Assembly (NCBI RefSeq): GCF_021462225.1
Contig: NC_061800.1
Span: forward strand, 12,074,749-12,138,748
Reading direction: 5' to 3'
Length of the DNA: 64,000 nucleotides
Origin: Girardinichthys multiradiatus
Lineage: Eukaryota; Chordata; Actinopteri; Cyprinodontiformes; Goodeidae
Part shown: positions 56,085 through 64,000 of the stretch, one piece after another
Numbering within the stretch: the stretch's first letter is position 1
Layout of the letters: each line of letters starts with the position of its first letter
The notes under the pieces: generated by a model
What the model saw: the letters and a program-made list of their open reading frames with translations, nothing else
What the model was told of the DNA's origin: nothing
The model's database searches: none
Made by a program: the position numbers and the translations under genes

Positions 56085-58440
56085 ATGACACCAGATGATC
56101 TACATATTACCATGTGGTATAAAAATACTCCTGGACAAGATAAAATTTATGAAGAAGTATTAAATAAAGTAACCCCTACCAAAGTCATGGTAACTTATGT
56201 TTATACAGATGGGAAAAGTACGTCAGTTGCTGAAGTAGTGTTAGAGGAAGACACTAGGAAGCTCTGCAACATGTGGTCACCTCCACAAATATCTTTATTC
56301 AAGGATAAAGAACTCAAGTAGCATAATATGGGCAGAATAGTGCAGAGGGGAAAAGATGTCACAGACTGGTTTGTAACAATAATGAATACAGAAACTAGTG
56401 CATCCACAGGATTAACTAGAAAATTATTATTTTGGACAGTGACAGTGCAGGAAGGGATACATTTGCATACAAAACAACAATGAGAACTATTCCTTACTGA
56501 ACAGGAGGAACAGTTTTTGAATGAAGTCCCTGATAAATTATGGTCAACAGACCCTACTGATGTGGGTTTAGTAAAGGAGCATTACCTGTTCAAATTAGAG
56601 CAAAAACAGAATACAGGCCCAGAATAAATAATACCCTTTGAAATATGATGCTCGTGAAGGAATTAAACCAGTAATAAAGGATTTAATAACTGCAGGGGTG
56701 ATAATAAAATGTGAGGATTCACCATGTAACACCCCCATTTTTCCAGTTAAAAAACAAGCTCCATCAACAGAAAAGATAGGCAGTTCTGGTTTGCATTTAC
56801 CTTTGAGGGACAAAGATATACTTATACCAGACTACCTCAAGCCTACTGTGAAAGTCCAACTATATACTTTCAGGTAATGAGTGCAAGTATGGCCAAGTTT
56901 GACCCTCCAGGAGGTAGTCAGGTTTTACTATATGTTGATGATGTGCTACTAGCATCTCCTGATGAGGAGATTTGTAAAAATGATACAATAGCATGATTAA
57001 AACATTTAGCAGAAGAAGGACACAAAGTTAGTAAAAAGAAACTTCAATTGTGTAAAAATGAGGTTAAATACTTAGGCCATAATCTTAGCGCAGGGGGACG
57101 CACAATTGTAGAAGAAAGAAAGACTGCAATATTACAAGTTCTAAAACCAGTAACAAAAAAGCAAATTATGTCCTTTTTTGGACTAACTAATTATTGTATA
57201 AACTGGGTGCCAAATTATGCAGAAATAGTAGCTCCATTAAACAAACTAATGTATGAGGAAGAGCTGAAAATGACGTCTGAACTAAGATGGAGTGTAGAAG
57301 CTGAAGAAGCATTTACCAACATAAAATAAGTTCTAGTTTCCAGTACTGCTTTAGCATTACGAGATTATAGTAAACCGTTTGTTCAGATGGTAGATTGCAA
57401 GGGACATTTTATGACTTCAGTTCTGGTTCAACAACATGGAGATAAAATGAAAATAATAGCTTATTTCTTTTCAAAACTAGATAGTGTTGTGTGTGTGCAA
57501 CCATATTATGTGAGAGCTGTAATTGCAGCCTAAAATGACAGTTGCAGTGCTGCAATAGTGTTGTTTAACCTTTTAACCTTAAGAGTTTCCCATGCAGTTT
57601 CAGCATTAATACTGCAGAATTAGGAAAAAAAGAAGAAAGAAAAAATTAGAAGTGATTTGCAGGATCACGAAATAGTTTATGTGAATGATTTCTCTAAAAA
57701 GATGAGAGGGAGAAGACACAAACAGGATATGCATTGGTGACAATGGATATAGTGTTAGAAAAGATGCAACAACAAAGCTCACTACAGGAGATAGAAATGT
57801 GGAAAAAACATGGAGCTGCATTAAAAGATGAAAACTATATTTGACCAGATAATAAACCTGTCCTACCAAAGAACCTATAAATGGAAGCAATATTTGAGCC
57901 ATCGTGTTTTCATAATGTCTCAACAGGGGGGAATAGTAGGACAGATATATTAATATTATATAACATATTGATTAAATTCTAAAAAATTCTTATTAAAAAT
58001 TTTTGTAAAACATGTTTAGCATGTGTAAAACATTATCCACAAGGGAATTTAAGACAACGAAGGGGACAATTTGCAAAACTAAGATACCCTTTTCAAACAA
58101 TTCATATGGATTTTATTGAGTTAAACCACAGTGAAGGGAAAAAGTTCTGTTTTAGTCATTATAGATGCATTTTCTAAACGGATAGAACTATTTCCAACTA
58201 AACATTACAAGCACCTCAGGGTTAACACCCTATGAAATGTTATGTGGAAGACCATACAGATTACCACAGTTAAAAAATAAGTGGGAGTTAGATGAAGAAG
58301 CTAACCTAGTTGATTATATAAGGAGTATGTTAGAAACCAACAGAAATAAATTTAAACTAATGAGGAATGTTCTATTTCCCAGCAGGAAAACTAACTAGTG
58401 AAACCAGGAGACTGGGTGTTAATAAGGAGTGTAAAGAAGA
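56085..58440 (+). pseudogene. ERV pol remnant (pre-RT, RT, RNase H, integrase)
   Basis: Readable blocks: a pre-RT segment at 56,085-56,320; an RT start (VIKDLITAGVIIKCED) at about 56,665; an RT core with LLYVDDVLLASPDEE at about 56,928, where the catalytic YVDD is intact; a connection region (SFFGLTNYCINWVPNYAEI) near 57,170; RNase H-like sequence to about 57,540; and integrase-like pieces (TCLACVKHYPQGNLR, then TIHMDFIELN near 58,100). Frameshifts, stops and an internal RT deletion near 56,765-56,880 disable it. Confidence 0.75.
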
Positions 58441-58719
58441 AGCATTGTTATTCACCTAAGTGGGAGGATCCATATTAGGTATTATTAACCACTGCAAGGG
58501 CAGTGAAATAGCTGAGAGATGAACCTGGATTCACCTTACACATTATAAAAAGATCATTTCGGTTGAAAGCTCCGTCAGGGGAAGTGATTTATAGACTGAT
58601 AATAGGGTGGACCCAGACATTTAGAGTCTGGAGAGATCCGAAAGTCAGTGAAGACAATTAAGACACTGGAACCATTTAGAGGAGTGAAAATTTCAGCCAA
58701 AATGATTTCTAGATGAATG

Positions 58720-60285
58720 AGCAATGCTTTCCGATGCTGGGTGGTTATATATTGTTTTTCTTATATTGATTTTTATTTTTCTGGTATTTCTGGAAACCAG
58801 TCAAGATGAATTAGAATGTAACAACATCTGTTATGAGTTATATGAAACAAGTAGCGCTAAATCAAGGAAGGCAAGATAACCTAACTATGTGCACTAAACA
58901 AACTTCTTATACTTATGGTATTCAAGTGTGCGTGAAATCTAAAACCATAGCTGTGGTGCTGATCCCACTCATTAGCTTGACCAAATGAGGAAGGAAAGGA
59001 CAGGATTATAGAAGTTATAAATGGTACTTAACTAATGATAGAAGAGACACCTCATGGTCCATGATGGTAGCTGATGAAGGAAATAATTGGACACCAGAGT
59101 GGGGCACCACTGCTTATGCTAGTTATTAAAAGAAGTTGTTTAAGTTCCATAAAACTGATAATGTAATCCAGGTTACAAAGCGAAGAGAGTAAAAGTATGT
59201 TAGAAAAGTTAACCATAGATTACTAAATTCCAGGTTATTACAGGAGTATCAGGAACAAATAATAACTGATTATTGATGGTAGAGCAAGGGCTAACATGAC
59301 TAAAAGAGATTGTGTTGTGTGTATGAGTCCCAGGGTTTTTGTTATAAATAATTCTCTGTGTGATGGAAGTAATGAATCAAACTAATCCTAATGAAATGTG
59401 TTAGCACAAGGATTCTGTTTTTCCTGTAATTAGAGCAGATAAGGATAAATCAGTTTTCCATAAGCAAATCACCACTAGACACTATACATAAATATGACAG
59501 AGAGAAGTAGTAAATTGGGAAATCTCATTGCAGTATGGTGTATTACAATTGTAAAAGTAAATAAGTGTTTTAAACTAGTCTCTAGAGGAGACATTTGGTG
59601 GTGGTTGTTTGATTGATTACCTTCAAAAGTAACAGGACTCTGTGCTTGATTACTTTATGGTTATATCCTATGTTAGTAGATGAAGTAACAGATGGACTAT
59701 CTAGTGTTAAATCCACATGATTGGTGTGATAGGAAGTGCAGAGAAGCAGCTTGGCAGATTGAGGGAGACTCTACATACATAGATGCTATAGATGAATATA
59801 AATTAACTGATCAAGTAGCTGCAAGATTTGAATCAAGTATCTGTTGGTGGTGTACGTTGAACAGAAACGTAGACAGGATCAATTATATCCATTACAATGT
59901 ACAAAAAACTAGGAAATTGGACACAAAGCGGGTTTGAACTGTCCATGACTAATTGGCTTCAACTTCCCTGATAGCATTCCAGAATAGAATTGCTTTGGAC
60001 ATGTTGTTAGCTGAAAAAGGAGAAGTTTGTGCTATTTTTGTAGAAAAATGTTGCACATTCATACCTAACAACACTGCTGCTGGCTGATGGCAGCCTAACG
60101 AAAGCCATAGAAGGTTTGAGATCTCTAAATGGCAAAATGAAAGAGCATTATGGAGTAGACGCCTCGATGTGGAACTCCTGGCTGGATATGTTTGGGAAGT
60201 ATAACATTTTAGTATCATGAGTAATAATTTCCTTTGCAGTGCTTGCTGAAAGTAAGTACCTCTTGTCTTTGTACTCATGAAGATA
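58720..60285 (+). pseudogene. ERV env remnant with C-x6-CC motif
   Basis: This is a degraded envelope gene. An open part lies at 59,692-59,937. In a shifted frame from about 59,955 to 60,070, the ALDMLLAEKGE stretch leads into Cys-x6-Cys-Cys, the transmembrane-subunit motif of gamma-type retroviral envelopes. A membrane anchor is not readable through the stops. It cannot encode a full envelope. Confidence 0.65.
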
Positions 60286-60367
60286 AACTTACAGTTACAA
60301 AATTTGACAGAAGTGGCTGTTAAGTGATATGAGAATATGAGCAGATATAAGATATACAGGGGGGAAA

Positions 60368-60904
60368 TGTTGGAATAATTGAATATAGATTTATCTTATA
60401 TTTTCTCCTATTCTTTAACTTGACTATTTGATTATATAACCTTTCATGATGTATGTGTGAGAAAGGATGTGATGAGTTTGTCTGCAGGATAATAAATGGA
60501 GCTGAACTAGCAGAGAAGGAAGCAGTCCAGTAGAGGAGGTCATAAAGATGAAGGAGGTCATAAAGATGAAGGCTGATTACACTCAACAAAAAGGCACAGC
60601 TGACCCTACCAGTTGGAAGAGACTGTGGGAAATGTGTTGTTAATGTATAAAGCTGTTTATGACCTGTTTACGATGCAGCTGTTGTTTTCCCCCATCCTTT
60701 AGAGAACAATGTTTTCTTAAACTAGGGACCCCCGAAAGACAATAAAAAGAGGAAGCGGTCGGATAGGCTTCAGAGCGGTGCGAGATCTGTAATTGAGCAA
60801 ATCTTGACCGTTTCTCCTCGCAAAGCGAGTAAAAGGAACTAATACTTTGTCTCTCTTTTCTTTTTGTGTTGTTATAAATATTGTTAGGTTGATTAAACCT
60901 GACA
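60368..60904 (+). repeat. 3' LTR
   Basis: 537 bases, the same length as the 5' LTR. It is directly preceded by the purine tract AGGGGGGAAA (60,358-60,367). Confidence 0.92.
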
Positions 60905-61035
60905 GAATCCACCCACCAGAAGGTCGCTTTTCAAAGATCAAGACAGCTTTCAAGCTTTCAGCAGAGAGGCACCGTTTCAGTCCAACAAGAAGCGAAATCT
61001 GGAGGTTTTACCGCACAGAATCAGAGTAAGATAAA

Positions 61036-63507
61036 AAAAAATAGTTTTTTTTTCGGTGCAAAGAGGATTGGGTGGCGGACGAAGGTGGAGTCCTCAGCGG
61101 CCCGATCCCCGGATGCTTAGGCTGGCTCTAGGGACATGGAATGTCACCTCGCTGGGGGGGAAGGAGCCTGAGCTTGTGCGGGAGGTCGAGAGATATTGAC
61201 TAGAAATAGTCGGGCTCGCCTCCACGCACAGCGTGGGCTCTGGAACCCATCTCCTTGAGAGGGGTTGGACTCTCTTCTACTCTGGAGTGGCCCACGGGGA
61301 GAGGCGGCGGGCTGGTGAGGGTTTGCTTGTTGCCCCCCAGCTCAGCCGTCTCGTGTTGGGGTTTACCCCAGTGGATGAGACGGTTGTATCCCTGCGCCTT
61401 CGGGTTGGGGAGAGGTCTCTGACTATCATTTCAGCCTACGGGCCGAGTGGTAGTGCAGAGTACCCGGCCTTCTTGGCGTCCCTGTCGGGGGTGCTGGATA
61501 GTGCCCCTCCCGGGGACTCCATTATTCTGCTGGGGGACTTCAACGCCCACGTGGGGAACGACAGTGACACCTGGAGAGGTGTGATTGGGAGAAATGGCCT
61601 CCCCGATCTGAATCCGAGTGGTGTTTTGTTATTGGACTTCTGTGCTAGTCACGGATTGTCCATAACGAACACCATGTTCAAACATAAGGGTGTCCATCAG
61701 TGCACTTGGCACCAGGACACCCTAGGCAGGAGGTCGATGATCGACTTTGTTGTCGTATCATCAGACCTTCGGCCGCATGTTTTGGACACTCGGGTGAAGA
61801 GAGGGGCTGAGCTGTCCACTGATCATCACCTGGTGGTGAGTTGGATCCGCTGGAGGAGGAGAAAGCCAGACAGACTTGGCAGGCCCAAGCGCATGGTGAG
61901 TGTCGGCTGGGAACGCCTGGCGGAGCCCTCGGCCAGGGATGTATTCAACTCCCACCTCCGGGATAGCTTCGACCAGATCCCGGGGGATGGGGATGTTGGA
62001 GACATAGAGTCCGAGTGGACCATGTTGTCCGCATCTATTGTCGATGCTGCTGCCCATAGCTGCGGCCGTAAGGTCTGCGGTGCCTGTCGTGGCGGCAATC
62101 CCAGAACCCGGTGGTGGACACCGGCAGTAAGGGAGGCTGTTAAGCTGAAGAAGGAGTCCTATCGGCTGTGGTTGGCTTGTGGGACTCCTGAGGCGGCTGA
62201 CGGGTACCGTGAGGTCAAGCGTGCTGCGGCCTGTGCTGTGGCAGAGGCAAAAACTCGGGCCTGGGAAGAGTTCGGTGAGGCCATGGAGAAGGACTACCGG
62301 TTGGCCTCGAAGCGATTCTGGCAAACCGTCCGGCGCCTCAGGAGGGGGAAGCAGTGCTTTGCCAACACTGTTTATAGTGGGGGCAGGAGACTGCTGACCT
62401 CGACTGAGGACATTATCGGGCGGTGGAGGGAGTACTTCGAGGATCTCCTCAATCCTGCCATCACGCATTCCGTGGTGGAAACAGAGGCTGGGGACTCGGG
62501 GTTGGACTCTTTCATCACCCAGGCTGAAGTCACCGAGGTGGTTAAAAAGCTCCGCGGTGGCAAGGCTTCGGGGTTGGAAGAGATCCGCCCTGAGTACCTC
62601 AAGTCTCTGGATGTTGTAGGGCTGTCATGGTTGACATGCCTCTTCAACATTGCATGGCGGTCGGGGACAGTGCCTCTGGACTGGCAGACTGGGGTGGTGG
62701 TCCCCCTTTATAAGAAGGGGGACCGGAGGATGTGTTCCAACTACAGGGGGATCACACTCCTCAGCCTCCCTGGTAAGGCCTACGCCAAGGTATTGGAGAG
62801 GAGAGTCCGACCGATAGTCGAACCTCGGCTTCAGGAGGAACAGTGTGGTTTTCGTCCCAGCCGTGGAACACTGGACCAGCTCTATACCCTCTACAGGGTA
62901 CTCGAGGGTTCATGGGAGTTTGCCCAACCGGTTCACATGTGTTTTGTGGACCTGGAAAAGGCATTTGACTGTGTCCCTCATGATGCCCTGTGGGGGGTGC
63001 TCCAGGAGTATGGAATCGGGGGCCCTTTATTAGGGGCCATCCGGTCCCTGTACGAGCGGAGCAGGAGTTTGGTCCGCATTGCCGGCACTAAGTCGGACCT
63101 GTTCCCAGTGCATGTTGGACTCCGGCAGGGCTTTGTCACCGGTCCTGTTCATAACTTTTATGGACAGGATTTCTAGGCGCAGCCAAGGGTCGGAGGGGGT
63201 CTGGATTGGGGACCAGAGGATTTCGTCTCTTCTTTTTGCAGATGACGTGGTCCTGCTGGCCCCCTCTAGCCAAAACCTACAGCATGCGCTGTGGCGGTTC
63301 GCAGCCGAGTGTGAAGCGGCTGAGATGAAGATCAGCTCCTCCAAGTCCGAGGCCATGATTCTCGACCGGAAAAGGGTGGCTTGTCCTCTTCAGGTTGGAG
63401 GGGAGTTCCTGCCTCAAGTGGAGGAGTTTAAGTATCTCGGGGTCTTGTTCACGAGTGAGGGAAGAATGGAGCGGGAAATCAACAGACGGATTGGTGCGGC
63501 TGCCACA
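61036..63507 (+). mobile_element. Rex3 LINE, right-arm copy, 3' deleted
   Basis: It has the same insertion point as the left copy, after the exon 5 donor. It has a 14-bp extra segment near 61,080 and about 2% divergence from the left copy in the endonuclease part that I compared. It ends abruptly near 63,507, after GGTGCGGCTGCCACAGT. About 22 bases of filler resembling the SINE-like head (inverted) follow, and then PolB. Confidence 0.85.
61233..63500 (+). pseudogene. Rex3 endonuclease/RT, right-arm copy, broken
   Basis: One long frame covers 61,233-63,176 (endonuclease and most of RT), better preserved than on the left. A small deletion after GLRQG near 63,130 shifts the frame. The FADD box lies in the next segment (63,079-63,576). 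The C-terminal region is deleted. Confidence 0.82.
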
Positions 63508-63531
63508 GTGCTACCAACTGTGCCACCGTGC

Positions 63532-64000
63532 CGCAGATCAGCACGGGGGTCATTTCAATACGGAGGTAGCGGTTAGTTCTGATCAAATAGGGCAAGACCC
63601 TCCAGCCGTGGTTGAACGTGAACATTTTAATAACCATGAAATAAGGAGGCCTTTTACCATACTGCCGCCATGTCCAAGTAACGTTCCAGATTTAGCCGCA
63701 TTCTATACAAACATCATGCGTATTCTCATTGAATTAGCCGACGCTGCAAGATCTTTAACCAGACGTAACGACGTTGTGCAGCTGGAATTAGTGGGTGAAA
63801 ATCTCAATCGTCACATCACATTTACTGTTACAGATGATGGAAATATGATCCTGCCTGCTTTCGAGAACTTCCTCGACGATTTAGTACAATCGAATGCAAA
63901 TATACCTGTAGATAATAACATGGAATTTGTTCTTCAGGTTGTTAATGACCCAGCAGGAGGTTCTAAGCATAAAGCTGCAGGAACGTTAGACTGTGAACTG
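63532..64000 (+). CDS. PolB N-terminal fragment of the outer-right Polinton, open to window edge
   Basis: It is homologous to residues ~91-205 of the A-type PolB (ADQHGGHFNTEVAV ... AFENFLD). It then continues with about 40 residues (VQSNANIPVDNN, VVNDPAGGSKHK) that are missing in both inner copies, before LDCEL at the window edge. The start is lost to the Rex3 junction. The extra segment resembles the ordinary N-terminal layout of Polinton polymerases, so this copy seems closer to the ancestral form. Confidence 0.75.

Larger units (their letters stand above)
53489..60904 (+). mobile_element. LTR retrovirus (ERV), full length, decayed
   Basis: 7,416 bases with 537-bp LTRs beginning TGTTGG and ending CTGACA. 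They are flanked by the 5-bp duplication GAATC (53,484-53,488 and 60,905-60,909). The left arm has a single uninterrupted GAATC at the mirrored site, so insertion followed the palindrome. A primer-binding site starts TGGTCCTTCGAGCC at 54,032, and a polypurine tract (AGGGGGGAAA) precedes the 3' LTR. Remnants of pol and env are readable but full of stops and deletions. Gag is not clearly recognisable. Confidence 0.9.
52666..61025 (+). pseudogene. Multi-exon Polinton gene, outer-right, exon 5 split by a retrovirus
   Basis: Exons: 52,666-52,747, 52,855-52,905, 53,010-53,228, 53,329-53,373, and exon 5 as 53,462-53,488 plus 60,910-61,025. Exon 3 lacks 6 bases compared with the left copy (Gly-Trp region: FSGWNRQ against FRNRQ). 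The exon 4 donor is the weak GTAGAA. The ERV inserted at GAATC inside exon 5, and a 7-bp duplication (CAAGCTT) also disturbs exon 5. It is not functional. Confidence 0.7.
51447..64000. mobile_element. Outer-right Polinton, interrupted by ERV and Rex3, runs off window
   Basis: It begins AGAGAATTTAAGTACACCC directly after ATTACA (51,441-51,446), the complement of the TGTAAT target. In order it holds a terminal repeat, a candidate exon, the multi-exon gene (exons 1-5, with exon 5 split by an LTR retrovirus), Rex3, and an N-terminal PolB fragment open to the window edge. About 2-3 kb between the multi-exon gene and PolB codon ~90 are missing or replaced by the Rex3 3' deletion. Confidence 0.75.

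Overview
The window looks like a teleost, probably percomorph, nuclear genome. It carries a Rex3 (RTE-type) LINE, an L2/Rex1-type LINE, Polinton/Maverick (adintovirus-like) DNA elements, a recent LTR retrovirus with an env remnant, dispersed SINE-like and CGCCCC-core fish repeats, and spliceosomal introns. Nothing is bacterial.

The dominant structure is a very large inverted repeat (palindrome). The left arm runs from the window start to about 26,535. The right arm runs from about 30,742 to about 63,507, with one 7.4-kb retrovirus inserted only in it. The non-repeated spacer is about 4.2 kb. Moving out from the centre, each arm holds: a Polinton (polymerase, packaging ATPase, pX-like and accessory genes); a 14.2-kb host unit 'U' with one long intact gene (987 codons, unknown function), tandem repeats, SINE-like repeats and a dead L2-type LINE; and then the end of a second Polinton broken by a Rex3 LINE.

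Three Polinton families or copies can be delimited. Element A (19,487-28,981) is complete at both ends: inverted terminal repeats of about 220 bp starting AGAG, and a 6-bp AACAAT target duplication. It encodes a protein-primed PolB, an A32/FtsK-like ATPase, a pX-like core peptide, two unassigned proteins and a seven-exon gene, but no integrase, protease or capsid gene in this copy. Element A/B (29,471-37,023) is a chimera. Its left end is a diverged Polinton (B) inserted at CCCTAC; its right half is an inverted, damaged copy of A ending at ATTGTT. The outer elements (ending at 5,121 and starting at 51,447) used TGTAAT as target. A third, outer PolB fragment reaches the right window edge.

The A and B elements sit in opposite orientation only 489 bp apart, and the palindrome junction lies inside them. 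This suggests that an inverted pair of Polintons seeded the large inverted duplication. Arm-to-arm divergence in the 987-codon gene is 8 bases in 2,964, less than the 6/537 difference between the two LTRs of a retrovirus that inserted after the duplication. That points to continuing arm-to-arm gene conversion, as in ampliconic sex-chromosome palindromes.

The 8.0-11.0 kb region and its mirror at 45.5-48.5 kb hold no gene I can support.
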